Of a DNA stretch of 64,000 nucleotides, positions 21,949-33,692 are shown piece by piece. The notes under the pieces are model-generated. The model saw only the letters and a list, made by a program, of their open reading frames with translations. It ran no database searches and was not told where the DNA came from. The DNA is taken from contig CM023539.1 of assembly GCA_013350335.1 (NCBI GenBank), forward strand, positions 26,715,043 to 26,779,042, in the 5' to 3' direction. Positions within the stretch are counted from its first letter, which is position 1. Each line of letters begins with the position of its first letter. Position numbers and translations under genes: made by a program. Origin of the DNA: Chimonanthus salicifolius. Its lineage: Eukaryota > Streptophyta > Magnoliopsida > Laurales > Calycanthaceae.

Positions 21949-24024
21949 ATGGTAAGCACTCGTTCCAATAGGGCAGGCCGTCCGGGGCCGTATGGGATGC
22001 CTGAGATCACAGAGGTATTAGAGACTCCACAAGCTGAGGTGGAGAACACACCAGTGGTAGTGCCCGAGGGATCGGTAGAACAGCCTCCAGTGGTCCCTGT
22101 GCCAGTTGAGGGTCCTGCTCAAGGACACCGAGACCCTGAGGCGATGTTCGCCAGGTACGAGAGGATGATCGAGACATATGAAAGGAATATGAAAAGACAA
22201 GAAGATCTGATAGTTCAGCATGTCGACCAGCCCGTTAATCCCCCACGTGTAGTTGGACAGTTTGAAACTAGACAGATGGTGGCACTCAGAGAGTTCAAGC
22301 GCTATTTTCCGTCTATATATCATGGGGGTACGAACCCCTTGGAGGCTGAGAGGTGGTTGGGTGAGATGGACCACCTACTGGATTCATTGGGCATTGTAGA
22401 GTCTGATCTGAGAGTCACTCTAGCGACACATCACCTTCAGGGAGAGGCTTCTAGTTGGTGGCTTGAGGAGCCCCTCCGAGAGTTGGGACGAGCTGACTGG
22501 GGCAAGTTCAAGGAGCTCTTCTTAGCCAGGTTCTTTCCATCGGTAGTGAGGCAAACAAAAATCAGTGAGTTCATTAAACTGGAGCAGGGTAACTTTACAG
22601 TGCGGGAGTATGATGCCCGTTTTGTGGAATTATCACGCTATGCTCCACATTTGGTGGCGAAAGAAGAGGATAAGGCCCGTAAGTTTGAGGAGGGCCTACA
22701 CCCGACTCTACAGTGTATGGTTATGCCTTTGAGGTGCGTTACCTATGCAGAGGTGGTACAGCGAGCACTGATAGCAGAGGGCGCCATCATGAGATCCAGC
22801 GGCGCGGTTTACCAGCCAGCATCAGTGAATACTTATAAGCTGAGCAGAGGCCATGACAGGAAGAAAAGGCGACCAGCGCCTTATCAGACCCGAGGGGTTA
22901 TTCCCGGGAGACCACATTCAGGTTCGATTGTGCCAGTAGTGGGTGGTCAGCCCGAGCCAGTTAAGTGTTTTGACTGCGGCCAGATCGGCCACATTCGGAG
23001 GGACTGCCCCCAATTTCAGCAGCAGCCTAGGGCCATTCATTGCTACACTTGTGGGGAGGCTGGACATATCTCGCGGGACTGTCCCCAGAGGGGTGGCCGA
23101 GGTGTTGTGGTGGCGCCCACCCAGGCGATGGTTCCCGTTGATGGATACGGTCGGATGGCATCGACTCGACCTACCGCACCGAGAGCAGCACCATCGCAGA
23201 AGGGCAGAGGCCGAGGTAGGCCCAATCAGTCAGCTCAGAGCAAGATGTACGCCCTAATGCAACAGCCAGAGGAGTTCTTGCCACCATCAGTCATGCAGGG
23301 TATGTTGGTTCTTCATGGTTCCTTGGCCCGTGTTTTATTTGATTCGGGTGCTTCGCACTCTTATATTGCTTTAGATTTTGCTCTTAGTTCTGGTTTGAAT
23401 GTGGTAAAGGCTAAGACACCTTTACATATCAGATCTCCTCTGGGTAGTGAGGTAGTTGTAGATCAGATTTGTCGGGGTTGTGTTTTATCGATGGGTGGCT
23501 TGCATCTTAAGTTTGATCTACAGATCATGGATATGTCAGAGTTTGATGTTATTCTTGGGATGGACTGGTTGTGTTCCCACCGGGTCGTCATTGACTGCTA
23601 TCGCAGGAGGGTTTCAGGTAGTACTATTTCAGGCGAGGCCTTTGTTGAGCGGTTCAACACTGCCTTTTGTCCAAGTGCAGATGAGTTAGGTGGACTTGTG
23701 GCCAGTCTGAGTTGGGAGGGTTCGGGGCCAGCAGGTGCTGAGATGCCCCGTGTGGTGTGTGAGTTCGAGGATGTCTTTCCAGAAAAGCTCACTGAATTAC
23801 CGCCACGTAGGGAGGTGGAGTTCGTCATAGACTTGCTCCCCGGCACCGCCCCAATTTCTGTCACTCCCTATCGGTTGGCACTAGCTGAGATGTTGGAGTT
23901 AGGGAAGCAACTGACAATGCTGCAGTCGGTTGGTTTTATCCGTCCTAGTACGTCGCCATGGGGTGCTCCAACCTTGTTCGCTAAGAAGGACGGGAGTATG
24001 AGACTTTGCATAGATTACCGATAG
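21949..24024 (+). CDS. gag-pol: G Gag-protease polyprotein with truncated RT
   Basis: An intact 691-codon frame. I start it at ATG 21949; the sequence just before, TTGTGAACAG, looks like a splice acceptor. Gag core: FKRYFPSIYHGGTNPLEAERWL, ATHHLQGEASSWW, FKELFLARFFPSVVR and LEQGNFTVREYDARFVELSRYAP. Two CCHC zinc knuckles follow, at about residues 340-353 (CFDCGQIGHIRRDC) and 365-378 (CYTCGEAGHISRDC), where A1/A2 have one. Protease: LFDSGASHSYIA with the catalytic Asp at about residue 465, and VILGMDWL. RT begins (TPYRLALAEM, WGAPTLFAKKDGSMRLCIDYR) and is ended by TAG at 24022-24024. After the stop, homology continues to NKYPLPWIDDLFDQ before the deletion joint at 24087. Could still yield Gag and protease, but no RT or integrase. 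Confidence 0.93.
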   Translation: MVSTRSNRAGRPGPYGMPEITEVLETPQAEVENTPVVVPEGSVEQPPVVPVPVEGPAQGHRDPEAMFARYERMIETYERNMKRQEDLIVQHVDQPVNPPRVVGQFETRQMVALREFKRYFPSIYHGGTNPLEAERWLGEMDHLLDSLGIVESDLRVTLATHHLQGEASSWWLEEPLRELGRADWGKFKELFLARFFPSVVRQTKISEFIKLEQGNFTVREYDARFVELSRYAPHLVAKEEDKARKFEEGLHPTLQCMVMPLRCVTYAEVVQRALIAEGAIMRSSGAVYQPASVNTYKLSRGHDRKKRRPAPYQTRGVIPGRPHSGSIVPVVGGQPEPVKCFDCGQIGHIRRDCPQFQQQPRAIHCYTCGEAGHISRDCPQRGGRGVVVAPTQAMVPVDGYGRMASTRPTAPRAAPSQKGRGRGRPNQSAQSKMYALMQQPEEFLPPSVMQGMLVLHGSLARVLFDSGASHSYIALDFALSSGLNVVKAKTPLHIRSPLGSEVVVDQICRGCVLSMGGLHLKFDLQIMDMSEFDVILGMDWLCSHRVVIDCYRRRVSGSTISGEAFVERFNTAFCPSADELGGLVASLSWEGSGPAGAEMPRVVCEFEDVFPEKLTELPPRREVEFVIDLLPGTAPISVTPYRLALAEMLELGKQLTMLQSVGFIRPSTSPWGAPTLFAKKDGSMRLCIDYR

Positions 24025-24086
24025 ATGAATTGCGTGACCATAAAGAACAAGTATCCACTGCCGTGGATCGATGATTTGTTCGATCA

Positions 24087-25117
24087 GATGAGATGATCCC
24101 TGTGTGACCGAGTAGGCTGAGGAAGTGCTCGCCTAGGTCGAGGGACGAAGCGGTGAGGGGCAGCTCCCGCTGGCATGGGTTGTGATCCCTGTGTGACCGA
24201 GTAGGCTGAGGAGGTGCTCGCCTAGGTCGAGGGACGAAGCGGTGAGGGGCAGCTCCCGCTGGCATGGGTTGTGATCCCTGTGTGAGCGAGTAGGCTGAGG
24301 AGGTGCTCGCCTAGGTCGAGGGACGAAGCGGTGAGGGGCAGCTCCCGCTGGCATGGGTTGTGATCCCTGCGTGACCGAGTCGGTTGAGGAGGTGCTCGCC
24401 TAGGTCGAGGGACGAAACGGTGAGGGGCAGCTCCCGCTGGCATGGGTTGTGATCCCTGTGTGAGCGAGTAGGCTGAGGAGGTGCTCGCCTAGGTCGAGGG
24501 ATGAAGCGGTGAGGGGCAGCTCCCGCTGGCATGGGTTGTGATCCCTGTGTGACCGAATAGGCTGAGGATGTGCTCTCCTGCTCATTGGTTAAGGGATTGA
24601 GGTGGTCTAGGTAAGGCGGTCGTGGGCCATGTTGAGTACCTACCGAATGGCCCGTACGGTGGGTCGAGTGCGTGTTGTGTGGGAACCATGTACGTGGATC
24701 TTTGTTATTCCTTAGTGGTAGATATGCAGTGTGTGATGTATGTTGTGTGATTATGCATGTGTTCCCTTGCTGAGTATGAAGTATTCACCCCCTTGCCTTT
24801 CAGGTGGCTCGATCGATGCGGGATCCAGCGGGTCCCAAGACCAGGCTTAGGCGTTGATGCTTTCGAATTGCTTAATTACTTTCCTTTTATTAATTAGAAA
24901 GAACCTTGTGTCTATTTTGGATATTGTCTATCGTTGTGGATGACTGTACTAGCTACCTACTGCACTGTTGTGTTAACTGGACTTATGGCATCTCTTTTCT
25001 CTTATGGTGATTGATGTTTAGTCAAAAAAAAAAAAAAAATATGCCGGTAGTTTGGAATGTGTGATATCTCGGTTTAGTATCGGTAGTAATACGCCCGTTT
25101 CGGGATGGGGTGTTACA
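24087..25117 (+). repeat. G 3' LTR, 5'-truncated
   Basis: Matches the G 5' LTR from 20761 to its end with few changes, apart from one extra 89-base unit and a longer A-run near 25024. Ends GGGGTGTTACA, followed by the TSD ATAGG. Confidence 0.93.
24094..24580 (+). repeat. 89-base tandem repeat in the G 3' LTR, five units plus partial
   Basis: Units start at 24094, 24183, 24272, 24361, 24450 and 24539 (partial), one unit more than in the 5' LTR. The unit at 24361 carries private changes (GTGACCGAGTCGGTTGAGG, GACGAAACGG). Confidence 0.95.
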
Positions 25118-25437
25118 ATAGGAGCTTGGATGCTTTTAGTTTTTATTTTGATTAAGTTACTTATGAATTTGTAATTTGAGTAACTAGACTTCGGACATGT
25201 AATAATTTAGATAATTTGCTATGGTTGGATAATTAGTTGGATAATTATGTTATGTGAATTATTGATTAAAGACTCGAAGTACTTTGCTATTTAAAATGGA
25301 ATAGAATTAGGTTCTATTATAATTCCGTAATTATGATTTTAATCCGCATGTGCATATTGTTATGTGTGAACCGTTTTCATGGACTTAGTCCATGCACACA
25401 TAGGGTTGGCCAGTTAGGGGTCGAACTTTAGAAGTTC
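25118..25437 (+). repeat. Older LTR fragment, right part
   Basis: Continues the LTR of 18873-18941 after G: ATAGGAGCTTGGATGC, GTAATTTGAGTAACTAGACTT, then CATGGACTTAGTCCATG, GGGTTGGCCAGTTAGGGGTC and TTTAGAAGTTC. Cut at 25438 by the start of the A3 LTR. The expected continuation (GGACTTAACTCGCG) is not seen on the other side of A3. Confidence 0.8.
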
Positions 25438-26345
25438 TGTAACACCTCGGAATTCCACGTTATTAATAATTACGGAATTTGCCATTTCTATTGTGAATTT
25501 TAGATATGGACCTTAGATGGGTAAAGTGTTGGGTCATTGCCCAATAAGACCCAACGGATTGTGGAAATGGTTTCAACAGAAATAAATGGGTATGGTGCAT
25601 TTAATTGGATCAATGTTGTTATTTGGGTCAAAATGCCCAATTGGGACCCAATGGGTCATGGTTAACTTGGTTGACCACCAAGTGAGTTCAATTTAAATTA
25701 AATGGGGCTGAATTAAAATGGTAATGTAACATATCTATCTGGATTAAGTGACATGCACATGGATTGGAAGCCAAGGTAAGGATATGCGTGTGAAGTGTAT
25801 GGGGATAATGTGCATACGAATGGAATGTATGGATGGAAAGATTTTAGGATTTGCTTGACCGAATATTAGATATCCATACCCATGATTATGCACAAGGATA
25901 CTTTTTAAAAAAAGGGGTCTTTCCCTTGATCAAGAGTGATACTAGGGGAATTGCTAAATATAGAAGATGTCTTAGTCGTGTATAGGAGATATCCATATCC
26001 ATGAGGATGCGCTCAATGGTGTCTTTTCTCCTTGATTAAAAACGGTACAAGGCGAGTGCTAAATTGAAGGGTCGACATCTTCTAATTAAGACACAAGGGG
26101 GCACATGGCACCTTCTAAATAGAGGACCAATTGGAAGTAATAAAAGGAGAGACACAAGGGGCGCACGGCACATCCAAATCAATAAGGGTCTTGACGCTGG
26201 TGTGCTTTAGCAGGAAGTCTTCTCGGCTGTGTGAAAGATCAAGAAGAACGGAGAAGATTAGAAGAGCAAGAACAAGCGAAGGAAAACCGGAGGAGTCGCG
26301 AAACCTGCAAGTAGTTTAATAATTTTGTTTAAAGAAAGGAACCAT

Positions 26346-27352
26346 AAGGTTCGGCCATGGTGTATGACCGAACCCTATGAAAGAAAATTGAGGGAACGAT
26401 TATGGTAATTTAATGGAAAGACATGGTTCAATTTATAGGTTTTGAGGGATGAAAACCATGCAATGTAATAAAGATATTAAAGGGTTTTAATGAATGTTTT
26501 TGGTAAAGAATTAGACCACGGGTTCGGCCATGGAGTATGGCCGAACCCCATAAATAATTATGGAATTATGTTCATGTATTTAGATTATGGAAAATGATGG
26601 GAAATGTTACTTATGAATTATTTTAAATGGATGGAAGGTTTGATGGTTTTAGATGCAATTAGATCATGAAAACCATGGAAGGAATATCAATGATTTTTTT
26701 TAAAGAGAAGACCATGAACCATAGGGTTCGGCCATGGTCTATGGCTGAACCCCATGGAGGATGGTTATTAATTTAGAAAGGTTTTAATAAGGGACTTTTG
26801 GATTAAAAAAAGGAAGGAACCTTGATTTATGGATTTAAGAATGGGAATTGATATAATTAGAAAGTTAGACATCATAGGGTTCGGCCATGGTGTATGGCCG
26901 AACCCCATGAAGTAATTTTTAATAGGTCCCTCATTGCTGGATCATATTTGGATTAAGGAATCGGTTATGGATCATTTTAAAGGGTTATTTGGAGTGTTAT
27001 ACATGTTTAAATAAATGAATGGACCTATGTTTTGGAACCTAAACATAAGTTGTTGGAGGTAATGGCAATATTGTAATATAGGATAAAAATCAAAGATCAA
27101 GGGTTCGGCCATGGTGTATGGCCGAACCCCATGAGGAATGTTTTGGTTATGGATTTGAACAATGGCAATGATGCAAAATAAGTGTGAAAATGATAGACCA
27201 TGGGTTCGGCCATGGTGTATGGCCGAACCCCATGGGGAATGATTTATGGTTTTAATGTATGAAGGGTTAGGTTAATGGAATGATAGCCATGGATGGCAAT
27301 ATGCTAATTAAGTAGAAATAATGGACCATGGGTTCGGCCATACACCATGGGG
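26346..27352. repeat. Hairpin cluster in A3
   Basis: GGTTCGGCCAT hairpins start at 26348, 26523, 26728, 26880, 27104, 27203 and 27331. Most share the loop GGTGT and extended arms to CCAT...ATGG. The last one has lost most of its right arm. Confidence 0.9.
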
Positions 27353-29476
27353 ATTGTTTTGTGGACTTTGCTGTTAACAAGGTTGGGTTTATGGACTTAA
27401 ACATTATTGTAAATCAAATGGGACATGGTTTTAATTGATTGATATATTATAAGGTAACGGGACCTCACAAGGTGTGTACGATCATGAGCGGTTACCGGAC
27501 AAAAGCGCAAGGTACACGTTAGTGGTCTTTGGTAGGATTCCGCCTCTTTGAAACCATGGGTTTATGTATAATGTCTTTTAATTATTTTGATGAATTTGCG
27601 TTGCAAAAGATATGTTTCCAATTGTGAGTTTTAATGCTATGTTTACAATATAAAATAGCATGTGTTTCATTAGCATCTCATGCATGGCATGGGGTGAAGG
27701 ATATGTAACCGGAGGGACCACACTCCGTCGGGGCGTCCGAAAAACCTATGTGGGATACCTTGATGTGCTTTTCCTATCAGGAAAAAACAGAAGGGGCCAC
27801 ACTCCGTCGGGGCATCCGAAAGACCTATGTGGGTGTACTTATATGTACTTGTGATGGGTGGGACTTATTGCATTTGACATCATGTGTAATAGCCGGAATT
27901 TTTAAATCAGTATATATATGGCATTTATTTATTTTTATAATGGAAAAATTGGAAATTTTGATATCATGGATGTTAAATGGATCAAATTTTGGGGCAAAGG
28001 CCCAAGTATGGTCCAATGGACCATGGGGTGAATAGAACTCATTTAAAAGGGGTCAATAATGGTCAAAGTGGGCCCGAAAATCATGTGGGACCCAATGGAT
28101 CAAAGTTTATTCAAAACTCTAAGGTAAATAGTAGAAAATAATTTAACTGGGCCGTGGGCCCAATGGTGGCCCAATTGATTTAAAAAGGGTGAATTGGAAT
28201 TAAACCCTCTAAGTTAGTAATGAAATGAAATGAAATGGCATGACCAAGTGGGGCCCACCTCCACCTCACCAAGTGAGGTGGCGTGTGGACCTGGGGCCAA
28301 CCATCATGATTGACTTGGTCAATCATGGATAAATTGAGAGGACTAAGGTGGATTAAGGAGAATTAAATTGATTTAAATTATTGTAAAATTATCTAAGTTA
28401 AAATTAATGGAATTAAAGTGACATGGCCAAGTGGGGCCCACCTCCACCTCATCAAGTGAGGTGGCGAGTGGGGTAGGTATAGGTGGGGGCCGTCCACCAT
28501 GGTTGACTTGGTCAACCATGGGTGGATTTCTTAAAGAGATAGATTAATGAAATTAAATTAGATGGGAAATAATTAACCTAAAGGATCCAATTAATTAAAT
28601 TAATTAGATTGGTCAATTTGGGTCAATATGGCTAAGTCAAAGGGGACATGTCAATGGTGGTTTCATCTCATTGAAACCACCTAAGAAAACACAAAATTAC
28701 CATGGACTTAGGGTGGTAGTTTTATCTCAACCACCACCACTCCAAACATGGTGACCCATACCCAAATGATGTTGGTCAAGTAGTCAAAGGGGGGAAGACC
28801 CAAACCACCCATTTTCAAACAACAAGACCATTGGCTAGTGGTGGTTTTGTCTCAACCACCACCACCAAAGTCAAGGTAGCCCATGCTTGGTTGGTGGAGC
28901 CATAATGGGGGAGTATGGTCCAAGTAAGACCAAAGAAATAAAATGAGTTTTACCTTAGCCTTTCCATTCCATCTCACTCTCTCCCTCACTCACCAAAACC
29001 GTCACTCACTTCCATAGAGAAGAAAAGAAGAAAATTTAGACGAGAAGAAGAAAAGAAAGGAAAGAAACTAAGTGTTGGAAAAACACCACCAAGACCAAAG
29101 TTTGGGGTGATTTCCTCATCACCTTCCCCTCTCCCTCTCTCAAGAAAACCACTCAATCTTGGCCGATCCTAAGCTTAGAGGGCCTCACCATTTGATCAAG
29201 CTCATCTTGACCGTACATCAAGGAGAAGAAGAGAAGAGAAGGCTAAGGAGAGCAAAGAGGAATGAAGGACCAGAGGAGTCGTCGGGTGGTAAGAATTCTT
29301 AAAACAAGAGTTTATATATATTTTTTTAAGATAGGATATGGAATCCATTTCTTAGACTAAATGTGGCCAAAAATGTTGTGGGCCATGGATCTAAGATCCA
29401 TCCAACGGTAGGATAAGAAATGGATGAGATGGTTTAAGGAAAAATAAAATGACATGGATAAGATGGACCATGAACC

Positions 29477-30247
29477 ATGGGTTCGGCCATGGTGTATGGC
29501 CGAACCCTATGGTGTTGAAAAGTGATTTTTTAAATGGGTTTAAAGGATTGGAAATGATGGATTAATATATTAATATTTTGGAAGTTTTAAAAGGGCCAAA
29601 ATGAATGGGGGTTATTGATTTTAAAAATGGATTTTTAGTGAAGAATAACCATGGACAAACATGGGTGAGATAATGGCCTTAAAATGGCACCCATGAAAGT
29701 GAACCATGAACCATGGGTTCGGCCATGGTATATGGCCGAACCCTATGGTGAGGGTTGGTGATTTTGATGAAAGTAAAAAGAGTGGAAAATTATGGAGAGA
29801 GATGAAAATTTTAATAGATTTATGAGTAAGGTATGTGATGTCTTAAATGGGATGAAAAATGGAGATTTAAATGGATGATTTAATTTCATTAGAGATAGGA
29901 TTAAAAGGGGATAAAATGAACCCAATAAAATGGAATTTAGGTATCATGGGTTCGGCCATGGTTATGGCCGAACCCATGACCCCTTTATGGGCCACATTTT
30001 GGGCCAAATATGGAATGCCGTATGAGATTAAACGATTTCAAATTTTATTAAATTAGGTGGCTGATTTTGTTGCATGCTAGGTCATGGTTAATGAATCCTT
30101 AATGGATCTAAGTTATGGATGAATTTTAGACTTAAAATATACATGAATGGGTGAATGATTAAACATGGAAGAGAGAGTGGCAAAATGGTAATTATTAGCC
30201 ACATTGAAGAACCATGGGTTCGACCATGGTACATGGCCAAACGCTAT
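29477..30247. repeat. Hairpin cluster in B1
   Basis: Four copies, near 29480, 29716, 29949 and 30217. The first three have long arms (CCATGGGTTCGGCCAT...ATGGCCGAACCCTATGG); the fourth is degenerate in both arms. Confidence 0.88.
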
Positions 30248-30840
30248 GTGGTTTGGACACGAAAATGGATATATTATGAATGAATAAATGAAACGGATAG
30301 TTGCTGCGTTTTAGGCTCGCAAATCGGAATATTTAAAATGGGCAAAATGGGAATTATGCATATGGTTAAGCCAATGAGAAATGTGGCTAAGTTAAGAGTT
30401 GATCTTGATAAACTTGTAATGTATTTAGGGATCATTAATGGATCTAAGGGTGTGATCAGTTAGGGATTTAATCATGAAATAAAATACGGACTAATTCGGT
30501 AAATATGTAATAAGGCATCGGGACGTCGCAAACGGTACGCGATCGGCGACCGGATTATCGAACTGAAACGTAACGAGACGCTAAGCGGTATTCGGTAGGA
30601 TTCCTACCTCTTTGTAAGCCGTGGATATGTGATGGTGATTTTAAATTATTTTGATGATTATGTGATTTGGTTTATGATGGATTTTTTATTATGAATTATA
30701 TGTTCATACTATGGTTTATATATTTTGATATTATGCATTAGATGGCTATGTATGATATATATTATGTTATGGTTTATATATATATTACATAGCATAATGC
30801 ACTTACATCTCATGCATGGCATGGGCGGGAAAATAATGAA

Positions 30841-31020
30841 ACCGGAGTCCATGCTCCGTCGGGGCGACCGAGAATCAGACATGGGGATAGCTCTTATGCT
30901 ATAACCGGAGTCCATGCTCCGTCGGGGCGACCAAGAATCAGACATGGGGATAGCTCTTATACTATAACCGGAGTCCACGCTCCGTCGGGGTGACCGAGAA
31001 GCAAACATGGGGACACCTTG
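30841..31020 (+). repeat. 63-base tandem repeat in B1, three units
   Basis: ACCGGAGTCCATGCTCCGTC starts at 30841, 30904 and 30967, followed each time by GGGGCGACC and GACATGGGGATAG or close to it. Equivalent to the 80-base units of A-family LTRs. Confidence 0.9.
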
Positions 31021-32331
31021 ACGGGGCTTTGCCATCAAGGGGAATACGATATTTTATGATGATACGGTGGATGGGTGGGACACATGACATAGGCACCCAT
31101 GGCATGGCATTCATCATATGTTTATTATATTATTGTCGGTATGCATGTTATCACTAACCCATGTGCTAGCCCTACTCGGAATCCTACTAGGCGCGTTGAC
31201 TAACGCCCTACTTCTACCCTAGTTGATGACGTAGGAGATGGTGGAAACAGTGGACACGACGGGAGCCAAGCTTAGGAGCTTGGGAAGCGGATATCTAGTT
31301 TTATTTAAGTTTCATTTTGGAGATGTAATTTAAAGTAGCTTAGCTCGTCGGACTGTATAATTTATATTTCTTGCTATGGTTTGGACTGCATTATGGACAA
31401 TATCGTTTTGAGGTATAAATGTGAACATAGGGATATTTTGGTAAGTTAATGTTGTATCTTCCCATCTATCTAAAAACCGGTAGGATAGACTCTATTATCA
31501 TGTTACGCATTCAGTTAGTTTCCGCGAGCTTACTTTCTACGCTGTGAACCAGTTCTCGTGGACTTAGTTCCGCGCACGCGTGGGGTTGGCCAGTTAAGGG
31601 TCGGGCTTTAGAAACTCGGACTTAACTAGCGTCGTGACGTCCGCGCCCGTTGTCACTTTTATTTCAAAAAAAAAAAAATTAATAGACTTTGATTTCGGTG
31701 AAAATGGGGCGGGCGTTACATCATGACATGGCATGGTTTATATGGTTTTCGACATTATGATGTTATTATATATGTTTTGTACTAACCATGTGTTAGCCCT
31801 AATTGGAATACCTACTGGACGCGTTGATCTAACGCCCTACTTCTACCCTAGTGGATGATACAGGAAACAAGGAGAACGATAAACGCGAAATAGGGCCATG
31901 AATAGGAGCTTGGATGATTTCAGTTATACTTTGATTTAAGATACTCATGGACTTGTATTTTGAGTATCTAGAATTCGGAATGTAATAAGTTAGATAATAT
32001 TTGCTATGGTTGGATGTTTATTTGGATAATTATGTTATGTTAATTATGATTAAGGACTTGACGTACTTTGCTATCTAAAAATGGAGTAGACTTATGTTCT
32101 ATTATAATTCCACAGTTATGATTTTAATCTATATGTTTATATTGTTATGTGTGAACCGTTTTCATGGACTTAGTCCATGCACACATAGGGTTGGCCGGTT
32201 AAGGGTAGGACTTTAGAAGCTTGAACTTAACTCACGTCGTGACATCCCGCTCTCTATCACTCTTTGTTTATAAAAAAGAAATAGACTCTGATTTTCGGAA
32301 AGCTAAGCGAGCGAAAAAAGGGCGGGCCGTT

Positions 32332-32705
32332 TTTTTTATGTGTGACGTAAGTATTTGCTAATGTATGATCTGGGTACTTGATATTAGACTTATTTTCAAT
32401 TTTATACTTATAAAGTATATAGAGATTATGACATCCTCTATAATATATTGGGTTATAATAGGTTTAGGTATGGAGGATGAGGTGAATAACAAGGAAATTG
32501 CTTTTTTAGTTAATATAGTGACTGAGGTAGTAGCTGTTAGTGCCTCGGCTTGGCCAAGCCCCTATGTTTGTCAATTCCATGACTCGGAAAAAAGCACTTG
32601 CTGGAAGCTTGAAGACCCAACATGATCAATAGAAAAGATCACGCTCCACTAGATTGAACCTCATTATGGCAATCACAAAATAGGTAAAATGTCATAGATG
32701 ACTAT
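32332..32705. other. Unassigned sequence between A3 and N1
   Basis: AT-rich, no recognisable domain and no LTR-like motifs. It is contiguous across N1 with 36373 onward, since removing N1 and one ACTAT joins the two, so it belongs to the older sequence that also holds the copia-like remnant. Confidence 0.5.
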
Positions 32706-33597
32706 TGTAACGCCCCGCCCTTTTCACTCTAATTTTCAGAGTTTATTTTTTTTTTTAGTATAATAATCATGTGATCAGGGCGGAGTGTCACGACGCGAGT
32801 TAAGTTCGGATCTCTAAATCCGCCCTTAACTGGCCAAGCCCATGTGCGTATGAACTAAGTCCATAAAACTGATCCGCACATGGTACATATATAACTTGCG
32901 GAATTAACTTAGTTTTAATCTAACTGAGGTTATAATAGAACCTATGACTATTCCAATTTTCCATTCTTAGATAGCAAAGTACATAACTTATTCTCCAAAA
33001 TTACTAATCAATCTTAACTAATCGTTCAATCAAACCATCCAACTTAAAACAAACCATAGCATCTATCTTAACTACTTATTAAAACCAACAAATCTAGTTA
33101 CCAAATTACAGTGTCCACATAATTCAAATAACACATCCATGAATAGTCCATTCAAGTCCATTCAAAATCATTCAAACCGCCCAAGTTTCCATACTTGGTC
33201 CTCTTCTCGCTCCACGTTTTTCCCTTTCCCTGCATCATCCACTAAGGATATAGATAGGGCGTTAGATCAACGCGCCCAGTAGTGTTTCCGAATAGGGCTA
33301 CCACATGGTTAGTCAAAACATACAAATAATATAATAATAATACATGTGAGACAAAATTCCATAAAAACATGCTATGTATGAAATGAACATGTAATGAGTC
33401 CCACCCATCACCATTCAACATAGCCATCACTTGACGGGATTCTCATCATCAAGGTAACCCACAGTGGTCTTTCGGACGCCCCGACGGAGTGTGGCCTCCG
33501 GATTCCTCCTGATGGGATTCTCATCATCAGGGTACCCCACAGTGGTCTTTCGGACGCCCCGACGGAGTGTGGCCTCCGGTTACAACACCATCACCAT
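32706..33597 (-). repeat. N1 left LTR, truncated A-type
   Basis: Matches the start of the A2 LTR on the + strand (TGTAACGCCCCGCCC to CCGGTTACAACACCATCA) including two GACGGAGTGTGGCCTCCGG units. It then passes at about 33597 into internal sequence starting ACAAGGGTTGATAGGG, so the hairpin cluster and the rest of the LTR are missing. Confidence 0.82.
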
Positions 33598-33692
33598 ACA
33601 AGGGTTGATAGGGTAAAACAAACCCTTAGAATCACAAAATACACCCTTACAAAATATTTCCATTTCCCTAACCTTTCTTTCTACCTCTTAAC

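Larger units (their letters stand above)
18942..25117 (+). mobile_element. G: second Ty3/gypsy element with internal deletion
   Basis: A + strand LTR element of a different family from A2. Its 5-bp TSD is ATAGG at 18937-18941 and 25118-25122. The complete 5' LTR is 18942-21698, followed by a primer site and a long intact gag-protease frame. Pol stops early in RT at 24086, where it is joined to the interior of the 3' LTR (24087-25117). The joint falls in GATGAGATGATCCC, which also occurs in the 5' LTR at 20761, consistent with a deletion through short homology that removed the rest of pol and about 1.8 kb of the 3' LTR start. Its LTR lacks the GGTTCGGCCAT hairpins. Confidence 0.94.
27885..31720 (+). 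mobile_element. B1: solo LTR of family B
   Basis: 3836-base solo LTR with perfect TSD TCATG (27880-27884 and 31721-31725), inserted in A3. Starts TGTAATAGCCGG and ends GGGGCGGGCGTTACA. First third: repeated hairpins CACCTCACCAAGTGAGGTG (28262) and TTGACTTGGTCAA (28310, 28502), plus GGTGGTTTCATCTC-type hairpins (28655-28865). Then a CT-rich tract (28965-29000), GGAGTCGTCGGGTG with GTAAG at 29289, a GGTTCGGCCAT cluster (29480-30247), GGTAGGATTCCTACC (30594) and three 63-base units (30841-31020). No coding potential. Confidence 0.95.
25438..32331 (+). mobile_element. A3: apparent solo LTR of the A family (with B1 inside)
   Basis: Starts TGTAACACCTCGGAATTCC and runs, apart from B1, through the full LTR order: GGAGGAGTCGCGAAACCT-GCAAGT at 26312, a seven-hairpin cluster (26348-27352), GGTAGGATTCCGCCTC, CTCATGCATGGCATGGGG, CTCCGTCGGGGCGTCCG tandem units (27707-27835), the ACGCCCTACTTCTACCCTAG block (31830) and the end block to GGGCGGGCCGTT (32331). 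It lacks the final ACA, and no TSD matching the left flank AGTTC is found, so its right end has been altered. Confidence 0.78.

Noticed and set aside
20721..24585. Repeated open frames across the 89-base arrays (peptides such as PCQRELPLTASSLDLGEH)
   Set aside because: The 89-base unit is not a multiple of three, so frames only overlap by chance; the arrays lie in LTRs.
32365..32625. 86-codon frame between A3 and N1 as a host gene
   Set aside because: No recognisable domain, low-complexity start, no matching exon nearby; too weak to call.
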